A stretch of DNA of 64,000 nt from positions 1 through 64,000 of the forward strand of contig CAAFMS010000011.1 in NCBI GenBank assembly GCA_900764105.1. The letters run 5' to 3'. How positions within the stretch are numbered: position 1 is the first letter of the stretch; the number at the start of each line of letters is the position of its first letter. Under the pieces are notes generated by a model, which was given only the letters and a program-made list of their open reading frames with translations, made no database searches and was not told where the DNA came from. The translations under genes and the position numbers were made by a program. Shown in pieces: positions 43,020-52,687 of the stretch. The DNA is from Clostridia bacterium. Its GTDB lineage: Bacteria > Bacillota > Clostridia > Christensenellales > Borkfalkiaceae.

Positions 43020-43601
43020 ATGGCATTTTTCAAAACGAAACAAGAAAAGGAAATAATGGCGCAAATGGCTCGCGATGAGCAACTCGAAGTGTTCAACGAC
43101 CAGATTAAAACTTTGCAAACCAAGCGCGAAGAATACGCTCGTATTGCCGCCGAAGCGGAAATCAACGGCGATACGGGTATTTACGACGTCGCTTGTAACG
43201 CTTTAATAGAGCTTAACGACGTTATTTCGAGTTTAATGCAGACGAAAGCCAATTTCGATATTATAAACGTATCAAATTCTATCGCGGTAAGTATGGCTAC
43301 GGCTATGAATGCGCTCGACGGTATGGCGAGCAATAAAGCCCACCTGCCCGATATCCGTAAAATTCAGAAAGCGAATGCGAAGGTTGCAAAATATATGCGC
43401 ACTATCAAAATTTCGCAAAAGGCAATGGCGGGAGCAATGCGTACTTCTAACCCGGCGAATAAGGCGAGAAGTCAGTCGGAAATCGATACCGTTCGCCCGA
43501 TGATAGACGCCGCTCGTGCAAAATTAACCGGTTCCACACCCGTATCGAGCGACATCGACATCTCCGCCGAAATCAACGCGGAAAAGAATAGGATTATATA
43601 A
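43020..43601 (+). CDS. Helical protein resembling ESCRT-III/Snf7 (PspA superfamily)
   Basis: 193 aa. Layout: basic N-terminal helix (FFKTKQEKEIMAQMARDEQ), a long helical hairpin (~10-95, KTLQTKREEYARIAAEAEIN), then VSMATAMNALDGM and an alpha region, and a charged end. This order of helices, with a NISNSIAVSMATAMN segment that recalls the mid-helix of Vps2/CHMP-type proteins, is that of ESCRT-III/PspA membrane-remodelling proteins. I see no exact signature, so a structure prediction is needed. It is third in the SPFH operon, 1 nt after the coiled-coil gene. Confidence 0.55.
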   Translation: MAFFKTKQEKEIMAQMARDEQLEVFNDQIKTLQTKREEYARIAAEAEINGDTGIYDVACNALIELNDVISSLMQTKANFDIINVSNSIAVSMATAMNALDGMASNKAHLPDIRKIQKANAKVAKYMRTIKISQKAMAGAMRTSNPANKARSQSEIDTVRPMIDAARAKLTGSTPVSSDIDISAEINAEKNRII

Positions 43602-43631
43602 GTTGTTTTTCACTAAAGACGAAAGGATATT

Positions 43632-43955
43632 ATGATTGGTAATAAAGTTTTTATTAATGCATGGCAGGATAGTATTCAAGAAATTGAAAAAAAGAAACAA
43701 CAAGATGGATTGTTATTTATTACATGCCGCCATATTTCCACATTTATTGATAAAGAAGATTATATAAAAAAGCACGGGTTACTTCCAATTAAAGATTTAT
43801 TTACCGATTCCAAATCGCCGATTAATGTATTCTTGTTGGGAAATGGAATTAGAATTAATACTAAAAAAAGAACCATAGTTTTTCAAGGGGAAGAATGTGA
43901 AATTAAAAACTGCTTAGGTAGTAACTTATATATTAAGTTATATAGACGGAGATAA
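43632..43955 (+). CDS. AT-rich small protein at the island boundary
   Basis: 107 aa, no signal peptide. GAAAGGA precedes the ATG. Codon use (ATT, TTA, AAA, GAT) is much more AT-rich than all neighbours, pointing to a separate origin. The end of its frame runs into the truncated surface-protein gene, so its last residues (KLYRRR) may come from flanking DNA. I recognise no family; FITCRHISTFIDKEDY and a LLPIKDLFTD segment are visible but not diagnostic. Confidence 0.5.
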   Translation: MIGNKVFINAWQDSIQEIEKKKQQDGLLFITCRHISTFIDKEDYIKKHGLLPIKDLFTDSKSPINVFLLGNGIRINTKKRTIVFQGEECEIKNCLGSNLYIKLYRRR

Positions 43956-45660
43956 GGCGATCGGACACGATTACGAGGAAAAGACGGTCGGCAGAACGTG
44001 CGAATCTTACGGCTATACCGTACATACCTGCAAGAATTGCGCGGACAGATACGTTACCGACTATGTAAAACCCGCAGGACACGATTACGATAAGATAATC
44101 GTAAAAGCGGAAGAGGGAAAAGTTGGTTACACAAAGTACACCTGCAAAGAGTGTGATTATAACTATGTTTCGAACTTTGTAACGAGCGGTGACGATGGCT
44201 ATCTCGAAGAAAACCCCGATCAGCCGACCGAGCCTGAACAGCCCGACAAACCGACAGAACCCGATAAACCCGAAAATCCGGATCAGCCTGAAAATCCCGA
44301 TCAACCCGAAAATCCCGACGAGCATACGCACGTTTATGTTTTCGACGCGGTAGTAAGGGAACAGGAAAAGACAATGACGGTATCTTACGTTTGCGAGTGC
44401 GGGGATAATCGCACGGAGTTCGTGAAAGTGGAATTTACGAGCACGGATGACGGTGGCGGCGTAGTGCTGATTCCGGGCGAAAACGGAGAACTCGACTTTG
44501 CGGTGCTTGAAGGAAAATATATCGTTACGGTAACGAACGATAACGGCGAGGAACTGATGGTTTACGAGGTGAATTTGGCGAAGAACGAACCTGTCGAACC
44601 CGAACAGCCCGATAAACCGACCGAACCTGAACAACCGAAAGAGCCTGAAAGCCCGGAAGAAACCAACAAGCCTTCCGCTCCGACAGAATCAGAAGGTAAA
44701 GACAAAACCGAAACGCCAAACGATATAAAGAGGCTTTTGTGTTCGGTTGCGTTGAATCCGAACGCGAGTTTCGTGTTGTTCGTAGGTCTTGGCTGCGAGA
44801 ACAACGGGCTTGACGGAATAAAAGAATATTTGAAACCGTACAACCGAGATAACATAGCGTATTTTAATTGTCAGGACGTGGACGACGAGACGGAATACGG
44901 ACTTGAAATACTGAAAGACTTTTGCGAAAAGGCAAAAGATTTGAAACGGGAAGAAGTGCCGATAAGCGAACTTTGCATAGGGCTTAAATGCGGCGGAAGC
45001 GACGGGTTTTCGGGACTTACTGCAAACCCGCTCGTAGGAAAAATAACGGACAGAATAGTGGAAGAAGGCGGCTTAGCGATACTTACCGAAGTACCCGAGA
45101 TGTTCGGAGCGGAAAGGCTTTTAATGAATAAGTGCGAAAGCCGCGAAGTGTACGAAAAGTACCGCGAAATGATAGTGAATTTCAAGAAGTTCTATACAGA
45201 TAACGGCTTTCCCGTGTACGAGAATCCGAGTCCGGGCAACAAAAAAGGCGGCATAACCACCTTGGAAGAAAAATCTCTCGGTTGCGTTGAAAAAGCGGGA
45301 AGTACGAAAATAGTAGACGTTTTATCTTACGGCGAACAGGTCAAAAAGCAAGGCGTATCGACCTTAAACGCGCCGGGTAACGACCTCATAGCGGCGACGG
45401 CTCTTGCCGCGAGCGGTTGTCAGATAGTGCTTTTAACGACGGGCAGAGGAACGCCGTTTTCGACTTTTGTTCCGACTTTTAAAATCTCGACGAACGATTA
45501 TTTAGCGGAGAAAAAGAGCGGCTGGATTGATTTCAATGCGTATGAAATGGACGGGGAAGCCCTCTATAAGTCGATTATCATGGTAATTAACGGCGAAACG
45601 AAGTGTAAAAGCGAAGATATAAGAGAGATAGCCTTTTACAAAACGGGCGTCACGCTTTAA
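43918..45660 (+). pseudogene. Chimera: 5'-truncated surface-protein stalk fused to altronate dehydratase C-terminal domain
   Basis: One frame is open from 43918 to 45660 without a proper start; an internal ATG at 44374 exists. The first part has two GHDY...GYT...TCK.C..YV repeat units and a Pro/Glu/Asp-rich stalk (QPDKPTEPEQPKEPESPEE), typical of exported surface proteins. From about 44722 it becomes the C-terminal domain of altronate dehydratase (UxaA): NPNASFVLFVGLGCENN, KCGGSDGFSGLTANPLVG, PEMFGAERLL and the terminal FYKTGVTL, about 312 codons, the expected length of that domain. UxaA is a cytoplasmic enzyme of galacturonate catabolism; such a fusion would not be exported or active. A recombination or assembly join is likely. 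Confidence 0.6.
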
Positions 45661-45743
45661 TCCGGTTTATAAATTATGCGCCGTTAAAACTTAATGGGGT
45701 TTTTATCGGCTAAGAGATTTAATTTTAAACTATATTAAAAAGC

Positions 45744-45771
45744 AGGAAGACAGTCAAGTCTTCCTTTTTTT
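45744..45771. terminator. Terminator between chimera and AraC gene
   Basis: AGGAAGAC/GTCTTCCT stem with loop AGTCAA followed by TTTTTTTG; A-rich on the left, so it can serve both convergent units. Confidence 0.8.
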
Positions 45772-45800
45772 GTGTTTTTACAGCCACGTATTTACTTTGT

Positions 45801-46691
45801 TTATTGCGTGTTTGTCGTGATTTCCGACCAGACGGGCAGTTCCGGAGCCGTAAACAGTCGTTTTCTGAAGCGCGACGGAGTTACGCCGTAACGCTGTTTG
45901 AATATTTTGTTGAAATACGAAAGCGAACTTACTCCGCATTCCATCGATATTTCCAAAATACTCTTTTTTGTGTAAGCAAGTTGGTCTGCGGCGTGGTCGA
46001 GCCGTTTAAGATTGAGATAGTCGGTAAGGGTCATACCCGTTCGGTCTTTAAAAACGCGGCAGATATGTTCGTGCGAGTAAAAGAACGGTTTAAGCACGTA
46101 TTCAAGCCCCGAAACAAGACATTCGGCGTCGTTGAAACGATTTAAAAGCGAACTAAACCATTCCGACTGAACGGTCTGAGCGTTTTCTCTCGAATCTACC
46201 TGAAGGGTAAGAAGTTGCAGGCATACGGCTTTCGCGTGTGCCATAATGAGATTTTCGTTTTTTCTTTCCGTTGCGAGAAACTGCGACATTTTTCCGAGTC
46301 GCTCTTCGAAAATTTCGAGTTCCTTTTCCGAAAGGAGAAATTTATATCGTAGTTTTCCGCTCATAAAATCGGTGTATAAATTAGGATCTATAAAATCGCA
46401 GAGTTGACGAAAGAAAACGGTTCGGATGATGACGTCTCTGTGTCTTGAGCGATTGTTCGCGTCTCTCAGAAAACAATGGGTGTCGCTCGGCTTTAAAAAG
46501 TAAATTTCCCCTTTCGAAAGCGTTTCGCACTCGCCGTTTATTATATGTCCGATAGACCCTTCTATCATATAAAAAATCTCGAAAAACGTATGGTCGTGCA
46601 TGGCGTCGTCCTGATTGTCGGTCGTTTTCGTGAAAAACGGGACGGACGGCGACGTGAGCCAGTCGTTTAAATGCCAGATAGCGTTTGTCAT
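45801..46691 (-). CDS. AraC-family regulator of glycan locus 2
   Basis: 296 aa. Cupin-type sensor with MHDHTFFEIFYMIEGSI (~30-46) and a C-terminal double helix-turn-helix (VSSLSYFNKIFKQRYGVTPSRF). It is divergent from the rhamnosidase gene and is a paralogue of the regulator at 374-1192. A TAAAAT box lies only 6 nt ahead of the ATG with no Shine-Dalgarno between, so translation is probably leaderless. It probably activates locus 2 when its sugar is present. Confidence 0.9.
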   Translation of the reverse strand: MTNAIWHLNDWLTSPSVPFFTKTTDNQDDAMHDHTFFEIFYMIEGSIGHIINGECETLSKGEIYFLKPSDTHCFLRDANNRSRHRDVIIRTVFFRQLCDFIDPNLYTDFMSGKLRYKFLLSEKELEIFEERLGKMSQFLATERKNENLIMAHAKAVCLQLLTLQVDSRENAQTVQSEWFSSLLNRFNDAECLVSGLEYVLKPFFYSHEHICRVFKDRTGMTLTDYLNLKRLDHAADQLAYTKKSILEISMECGVSSLSYFNKIFKQRYGVTPSRFRKRLFTAPELPVWSEITTNTQ

Positions 46692-46697
46692 GTTTCA

Positions 46698-46726
46698 ATT
46701 TTAACATCGGTAAACGCCGATGTCAA
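46698..46726 (-). promoter_or_regulatory. Promoter of the locus 2 AraC gene
   Basis: Minus strand TTGACA (46726-46721), 17 nt, TAAAAT (46703-46698). The spacer is an inverted repeat CATCGG/CCGATG, a possible operator. Confidence 0.6.
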
Positions 46727-46779
46727 TCAAAATATCAAAATAGAGCAAAAATATTATCAATATCAGTAAGGAAAAGAAC

Positions 46780-49419
46780 GTGTTCGAGGTTTATAATTTA
46801 AATGTAATTATGGAAATCGTGATAAAATGCGACAACAAGATAAATCCTTCGGCTGCAGATCCCGATAACGTGTGGTTTTCAGCCGTCGTAAGCGGCGGAA
46901 TTGCGGACGGGTTCGTTTTTTCGATAAGCAAAGCGGGCGGGATTATATATAAAAAAGAGATAAAAGGCGGATATTTCCCCGTTTTACGCCCGGGTATCGG
47001 GTTTTCGGAGAATACGAAATATCACTATGAAGCGATTGCTTATCTCGGAGAGAATGAAGTTGCGAGAAGTTCGGGAGAGTTCGTCACGGCGTTTACGCCC
47101 CGAAAGGCGAAGTGGGTTAAGGCAAAAACGGACGACGATTTTATACTTGTATTTTCAAAATCGTTTGACGTAAAGAAAAGAGACGAAAATTACCGCGCGT
47201 TTATATGCGGACTCGGTTTTTACGAAGCATACTTGAACGGGGAGAGGATAACCGACGGGTATTTCCTTCCGCTTGTTTCCGATTATTCGGAAAGGAAAAA
47301 CGCCGATAATCCGCTTATTTACAAATCGGAAGGTTACAGAGTCTGCGCGAATGCGTTTGACGTCGGAAATCTTATAAAAGACGGGTCGAACACACTTGAA
47401 ATCGTCGTCGGCGACGGATATTACAGAAATCTCGATAAAATCGAAGAGCCGTTTGTTTCTTATGGCGAAAAGAAAACAATTTTCGAGATAATATGCGGCG
47501 ACGGCGAAAGCGCGGAGGTAGTCGCTATTAGCGACGAGTTTACCGCGGTGGAAAAGAAAAAATCAAAATCCTCGCTTTTCAACGGCGACTTCGTCGATTT
47601 TACGGTCGGTAAAAACGTAAAAAAAGAAAGATGCGTTTTGTCGGAAAGGGAAATGGGGCGGTTTGTTTTTCCCGCTCTCGGTTCGGATAAAATCGCAAGC
47701 GAAATATCGCCTGTAAAAAAATACGTTAAAGACGGCAAAACTATTTACGACTTCGGATATAATCACTCGGGCGCGCCGCGATTTCACGTCAAAGGAGAGA
47801 AAGGTAAAAAACTCGTTTTGTATTTCGCAGAACTTTTAAACAAGAACGGCGAATTAAACTTAGACACTTCGTCCTGGTCGGACTACAACGAAGAGTTAAA
47901 AACGAAACGCTCGATAGTTCAGAAATCGGAATATATATTAAGCGGCGGAACCGACGAGATAAAGCCGATGTTTTCATGGCGGTGCTATCGTTATTTATCC
48001 GCCGAAAGCGACGGAAATTTCGAGATAAGAGATATGAAATCGCTGTTTATAAGCGGCGACATCCGCGAAGATATGAAATTCGCTTGTTCGGAAAAGATTT
48101 TCGAAGAAATTGTCGAAAAAAGCATTTTAACGCTTAAGGACAATTTCAGAAGCGGGCTTTTGACCGATTGTCCGCACAGAGAAAAGCGCGCGTATACGGG
48201 CGACGGTCAGATTGTGTGCGAGTCGGTTTTATACCTTTTCGACGGAATAAATTTTTATTCGAAATGGCTTGACGACATTCTTCTTTCGCAAAGAGAGGAT
48301 GGGTTTATACCTTACACCGCGCCGTGTATAAACGGAGGAGGGGGGTATGCATGGGGGGTTGCCGTCGCGGAAGTTCCGAACGATCTTTACGGAATTACGG
48401 GCGACGCGGAATACCTCCGCAAATCATTTTCCGCAATCGAAAGGTGGATAAATTATCTGTATCCCGAAATATTCGGCGAAAAGACGAAAAGGGAAAGCGG
48501 CTGGCTTCTCGGCGACTGGTTGTCGCCCGAAATGTCCGTTTTCGACGCGCGTTATATGGGGGCGTTGTGTCTTTATAAGGCGTGCGACGTTCTGGAATTT
48601 TCCGCTCGCGAACTCGGAATCGCCGATAAGGAAAAATCGTATTCCGACCTGAAACACAGCGTAAAAAATCTTATCAATGAAGAGTTTTTCGATAAAAAGC
48701 ATTCCGTTTATTCTCATGGGGTTCAGGGCGAAAACGTCATTCCGTTGCTTTTCGGAATCGTTCCCGAAGAACACAGGGAAAAATTGAAAAGGAAAATTCG
48801 CGAAACGTACGAAAAAAACGGATACAAGTTCGATACGGGTATAATATCCACGCCGCTTTTAATCGATTGTCTTTGCGAAAACGGAATGGAAGATATTGCG
48901 TATAAATTACTTACGGCGACAGATTACCCGTCGTTTAAACAAATGCTTTCGGGAGAAACCACCCTTTCCGAGCATTGGTCAAAAAAATGGCCCGATTACA
49001 GAACGGGCAGGGGCGACGAGATAGTTAAAGGCGGAGGGGATCTTTCGCATTGTCACCCTATGTTTTCGAGCGTCGTTTCGAGAATAATAAAATACGGCGC
49101 GGGACTTAACCTTTCGGAACTTTATAAAGGAAACGTAATCATCGCTCCGAAATTTTCGGAAATCGGAAAGACGTCGGTCGAAAAGGAAACTTTATTCGGT
49201 AAAATACGGGTGGAGATAACCCGCAACGACAATGAAACGGAAATAATCGCGAAAATTCCGAGCGGACTCACCGCGGACGTAAGGCTTAAAAACGCAGAAA
49301 AAGTTTCCGTCAACGGACTTTCGGTTTCTGTCGGCGACGGAGATACGAAAAATTTAAAATTACCTGCGGGAAACTACGTTTTCGGATATGCCGAAAAGAA
49401 TAAGAATATGCAGAGGTGA
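46780..49419 (+). CDS. Alpha-L-rhamnosidase (GH78)
   Basis: 879 aa (GTG start; AAGGA at 7 nt). An in-frame ATG at 46810 is the alternative. No signal peptide, so it acts in the cytoplasm on imported oligosaccharides. The family layout is present: N-terminal beta domains (NKINPSAADPDN; carbohydrate-binding module ~140-230 with CGLGFYEAYLNGERI), the (alpha/alpha)6 barrel with LLTDCPHREKRAYTGDGQ (~462-479), GGYAWGVAVAEVPNDLYG, SGWLLGDWLSPE (~570), and the C-terminal beta domain. It removes terminal L-rhamnose from plant or bacterial glycans. It is first in the locus and points to rhamnogalacturonan- or rhamnoside-type substrates. Confidence 0.9.
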   Translation: MFEVYNLNVIMEIVIKCDNKINPSAADPDNVWFSAVVSGGIADGFVFSISKAGGIIYKKEIKGGYFPVLRPGIGFSENTKYHYEAIAYLGENEVARSSGEFVTAFTPRKAKWVKAKTDDDFILVFSKSFDVKKRDENYRAFICGLGFYEAYLNGERITDGYFLPLVSDYSERKNADNPLIYKSEGYRVCANAFDVGNLIKDGSNTLEIVVGDGYYRNLDKIEEPFVSYGEKKTIFEIICGDGESAEVVAISDEFTAVEKKKSKSSLFNGDFVDFTVGKNVKKERCVLSEREMGRFVFPALGSDKIASEISPVKKYVKDGKTIYDFGYNHSGAPRFHVKGEKGKKLVLYFAELLNKNGELNLDTSSWSDYNEELKTKRSIVQKSEYILSGGTDEIKPMFSWRCYRYLSAESDGNFEIRDMKSLFISGDIREDMKFACSEKIFEEIVEKSILTLKDNFRSGLLTDCPHREKRAYTGDGQIVCESVLYLFDGINFYSKWLDDILLSQREDGFIPYTAPCINGGGGYAWGVAVAEVPNDLYGITGDAEYLRKSFSAIERWINYLYPEIFGEKTKRESGWLLGDWLSPEMSVFDARYMGALCLYKACDVLEFSARELGIADKEKSYSDLKHSVKNLINEEFFDKKHSVYSHGVQGENVIPLLFGIVPEEHREKLKRKIRETYEKNGYKFDTGIISTPLLIDCLCENGMEDIAYKLLTATDYPSFKQMLSGETTLSEHWSKKWPDYRTGRGDEIVKGGGDLSHCHPMFSSVVSRIIKYGAGLNLSELYKGNVIIAPKFSEIGKTSVEKETLFGKIRVEITRNDNETEIIAKIPSGLTADVRLKNAEKVSVNGLSVSVGDGDTKNLKLPAGNYVFGYAEKNKNMQR

Positions 49420-49422
49420 AAA

Positions 49423-50862
49423 ATGAATAAAAAAGCGATAAGTTTCGTTATGGCGGCAGTTCTTTGTTTAGGGATAACCGCTTGCGGAGGATCGACGGGC
49501 GGAGGCGAAAATTCCGATTCCGACAAAACTTCGGAGACCGTTATAGATGGTAAAGAGTTTGAGCAAAACGAGCGGTTTATAAGCATAGCCGACGTTCCTC
49601 CCGTCAATTTCGACAAATTGGACGATTACGTCGCGCTCGGGTTTTCGGGTTATATTTTAACCGAGGACGGAGTGAAACTCACTAACAACGGGGCGATGAC
49701 TGACGCTTATAAAAACGCGGCGGCAGCCGTTAAAAAAGCGGGACTTGACGTATATATCAGAAATCAATACAACGACCCCGATTATTTTCAGAACGACGAC
49801 GGCGATACTCTGAGGAGCAAGTTCGTGGCGGGCTATTCTTATAAAATACCCGTAAGAAATCTCACGACGGAATTCAGAGACCTCGGTATTTCGGGCTTTT
49901 ATATGGCAGACGAACCCGTATACGACAACATTTTTGAATACGGCAAGTTGATTAACTGGTATAACGAATACTATTCCGACACCTACTTCCACATGAATCT
50001 GTTCCCGAGTTATGCGAAAGCGGAAAATTTTTCGAGACACAGTTTTGTTGATTACGTTCAGGCGTATGTGGACGAAATAGCGGCTAAGGTCAAGGGAAAG
50101 AAAAGCGTATGCGTCGATAACTATCCTTTTCAGACGACAGAGGCTATTCGTCCGTCCTATTTCGGCGACCTTATAATCACGGCGACCGCAACCAAAAAAT
50201 ACAACGAGACGGCGGCGGAAAAGGATAAAGCGTATTTCGGTTTGTGCATACAAACGTTCTTTGACGGCGGACTTACGGATATCCGTTCGAAAGCGGACGT
50301 TTCCTTCCAGATTTGTACGGGAATAGCCATGGGCGCGAAGGTTTACGAGTATTTCTGTTACGGTTCGGGGCAGGGAATGTACGGCATAACGACTTCCGCG
50401 GGCGAAAAGAGGGTATACGATTACGTTAAGGACGGAAATGCGTATCTTGCCTTTGAAAAGGTCGTCAATTCTTTCGTATGGCAGGGCGTGAACGCCGTTG
50501 CCGCGGAGAGCGAGAAAAACAGAGAAAACGTCGATTCTTTCGATACGCTTGCGGAATTTGCGTTGCGCGATACGGGGAAAATAGACGTTTCAAAAACCAA
50601 GAGCAGACTCGATTCGCTTATCGGAACTTATAAAAAGGGCGACAGGGACGCATATATGGTCGTCAACTGTTCGCTTCCTTCGTCGGGTAAGGGAGCGGAA
50701 GGGAGATCGAATACCGTCGACCTCTCGATAAAAAACAGCACACAGGCTCTCGTTTACAGAATTAAAGACGGGGTTTTGGTTTCGTCCGTAGAAAAAATAG
50801 TGGACGGAACGCTCAGAATCAATCTCGGAGCGGGCGACGGCGCGTTCGTCATTCCCGCGTAA
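49423..50862 (+). CDS. Lipoprotein with glycoside-hydrolase-like TIM barrel
   Basis: 479 aa, lipobox ITAC, Gly/Ser/Asp linker, then a barrel: FISIADVPPVNFDKLDDYV (~45), VYIRNQYNDPDYF (~108), GFYMADEPV (~160), HMNLFPSYA (~185), CVDNYPF (~228), FQICTGIAMGAKVYEYFCYG (~290-310), and a C-terminal beta domain ending in FVIPA. The C-terminal half of 58697-62143 has the same string of motifs and 6822-8297 is a distant member. The DEP strand resembles the acid/base region of GH-A clan barrels. The gene begins 3 nt after the rhamnosidase stop. Confidence 0.72.
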   Translation: MNKKAISFVMAAVLCLGITACGGSTGGGENSDSDKTSETVIDGKEFEQNERFISIADVPPVNFDKLDDYVALGFSGYILTEDGVKLTNNGAMTDAYKNAAAAVKKAGLDVYIRNQYNDPDYFQNDDGDTLRSKFVAGYSYKIPVRNLTTEFRDLGISGFYMADEPVYDNIFEYGKLINWYNEYYSDTYFHMNLFPSYAKAENFSRHSFVDYVQAYVDEIAAKVKGKKSVCVDNYPFQTTEAIRPSYFGDLIITATATKKYNETAAEKDKAYFGLCIQTFFDGGLTDIRSKADVSFQICTGIAMGAKVYEYFCYGSGQGMYGITTSAGEKRVYDYVKDGNAYLAFEKVVNSFVWQGVNAVAAESEKNRENVDSFDTLAEFALRDTGKIDVSKTKSRLDSLIGTYKKGDRDAYMVVNCSLPSSGKGAEGRSNTVDLSIKNSTQALVYRIKDGVLVSSVEKIVDGTLRINLGAGDGAFVIPA

Positions 50863-50879
50863 GCAATTAAGGCGTTTTT

Positions 50880-51791
50880 ATGAAAGAGAAAAAGAATCCG
50901 ATCATAGAGGGGAGAGACAAAAACAGAAGGAAACAATGGTTGTTCTGTTATATGATGCTTATTCCCGCAATATGGTGCGTCATAAGGTATTTTGCCGTCA
51001 ACGGTTATTCGATTTTAATCGCGTTTACCGACGGCGAACCGTTTAAAGACGAGTTCACGGCGAGAAACTTCAAAATGCTTTTCAACGAACTCGGGCAAAA
51101 AGACAGCATAATTTACCTTGCGATGATCAACACCTTCAAGTATTTTCTTTTAGGTACGGTCAAGGTGTTTATAGCGTTCGTCGTAGCCTATTTTCTATAC
51201 AAAAAGATATGGTGTTATAAGGCGTTCAGATTTATCTTTTTTCTGCCGAGCCTTATCGCGCCCGTCGTGTCGATAATGATTTTCAAAGATATAATCGCGA
51301 AATACGGACCGCTTTGGGAGATAGTTAAAACCGTATTTAAAACGGAGTACGAGGAACTGCTTGCAAATCCCGCGATTGCCACGAGAGTTATAATGATTTA
51401 TATGCTTCTGACGGGTTTCGGGACGACGTTTCTCATCTTTATGGGAGCGATGAACAGAGCGCCCGAGGAGTGTTTCGAGGCGGCGAGAATAGACGGTTGT
51501 TCGTTATGGCGCGAATTCTGGCAAATACTGTGTCCGCTCACGTTCGAGACTTTTTCGACTATGCTTCTGTTGCAATTCGCCACGATATTCACCGCGACGG
51601 GTCCGATATTGTATTTTACGGGCGGCTCGTATAACACGTATACGTTGTCCTATTGGATATTCGATCAGGTCAGAGGTTCGTCCTATAATTATCCGTCCGC
51701 GGTGGGAATGTTCTTCACCCTGCTTGCGATGCCCTTTGTTTTCGGCTCTCGGGCGATAATGAAAAAAATCAATCCGGAGGTAAGTTATTGA
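50880..51791 (+). CDS. ABC sugar transporter permease (MalF/UgpA type)
   Basis: 303 aa, about six membrane helices; EAA loop EAARIDGCSLWREFWQ (~200) then ILCPLTFE. It pairs with the next permease: its stop overlaps that start (TGATG). It is part of the CUT1 importer of locus 2 and needs an ATPase encoded elsewhere. Confidence 0.93.
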   Translation: MKEKKNPIIEGRDKNRRKQWLFCYMMLIPAIWCVIRYFAVNGYSILIAFTDGEPFKDEFTARNFKMLFNELGQKDSIIYLAMINTFKYFLLGTVKVFIAFVVAYFLYKKIWCYKAFRFIFFLPSLIAPVVSIMIFKDIIAKYGPLWEIVKTVFKTEYEELLANPAIATRVIMIYMLLTGFGTTFLIFMGAMNRAPEECFEAARIDGCSLWREFWQILCPLTFETFSTMLLLQFATIFTATGPILYFTGGSYNTYTLSYWIFDQVRGSSYNYPSAVGMFFTLLAMPFVFGSRAIMKKINPEVSY

Positions 51792-52657
51792 TGAAAGCGG
51801 CTTTCGGAAAAAGAAGAAAATTTTCGGCTTCCGCCGTCGGAATCGCCGTGTTCGCAATATTTCTTATTTACGCTTTGATACTTATCGTTCCGTACCTTTA
51901 CGCTCTCAACGTATCGCTCAAAACGCGCGTCGAATACACGGATAAACCGATATTCGCATTACCCGAAAAGCCGATGCTTGAAAACTATCTGAGGGCGTGG
52001 AAGGAACTCAGTTCCGAAAACACCTCCGTGCCTATGATGTTCTTAAACAGTTTATGGTATGCGGGCGGAATGTCCTTTTTCGGAGTATTCTTTTCGGCTA
52101 TGGCGGCTTACGTCGTCGCTTATTACGAGTTTCCGGGACGAAGATTTTTCTATGTGTTCGCTCTCGTCGTAATGCTTCTTCCCATTATGGGCAGTATGGC
52201 GAGTTCGTTGAAATTCGCGCAGGCGATAGGCGCGTACAATTCGCCGCTTTTCGCCCTTCTGGAAGCGGGGTGTCTCGGCGGTTCGTTCATTATTTTGTAC
52301 AGCACGTTCAAGGGCGTGAGCAGAGGATACGCCGAATCGGCGTTTATCGACGGCGCGGGGCATTTCAGGGTGTTTATAAGCATAATGCTTCCGCAGATTA
52401 TATCGCCGCTTTGCGCTCTGCTTCTTGCCGATTTTATATCGCTGTGGTCGGATTGCGAAGTCCCTCTTATCTACTTCCCGAATTTACCCACCCTTTCCAC
52501 GGGACTCTATTTATATCAGGACGTAGTTAAGAAAACTTTGGAATATCCCGTTTATTTCGCGGGACTTTTAACATGTATGGTGCCAACCGTCGTCCTTTTC
52601 TCCGTTTTTCAGAATACCCTTATGGATATTCAGATGGGCGGAGGGCTGAAAGGCTGA
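51791..52657 (+). CDS. ABC sugar transporter permease (MalG/UgpE type)
   Basis: 288 aa; ATG 51791 follows GGAGG (the frame could be extended by one TTG codon). Six membrane helices, EAA loop ESAFIDGAGHFRVF, and the family C-terminus GGGLKG. Coupled to the preceding permease. Confidence 0.93.
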   Translation: MKAAFGKRRKFSASAVGIAVFAIFLIYALILIVPYLYALNVSLKTRVEYTDKPIFALPEKPMLENYLRAWKELSSENTSVPMMFLNSLWYAGGMSFFGVFFSAMAAYVVAYYEFPGRRFFYVFALVVMLLPIMGSMASSLKFAQAIGAYNSPLFALLEAGCLGGSFIILYSTFKGVSRGYAESAFIDGAGHFRVFISIMLPQIISPLCALLLADFISLWSDCEVPLIYFPNLPTLSTGLYLYQDVVKKTLEYPVYFAGLLTCMVPTVVLFSVFQNTLMDIQMGGGLKG

Positions 52658-52687
52658 CGAAAAAATAAAAATCGAGGAGATCAGAAA

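Noticed and set aside
37362..43955. Integration of the island at tRNA-Arg by a tyrosine recombinase
   Set aside because: No integrase gene and no second copy of the tRNA-Arg 3' end were found, so the boundary and mechanism remain unproven.
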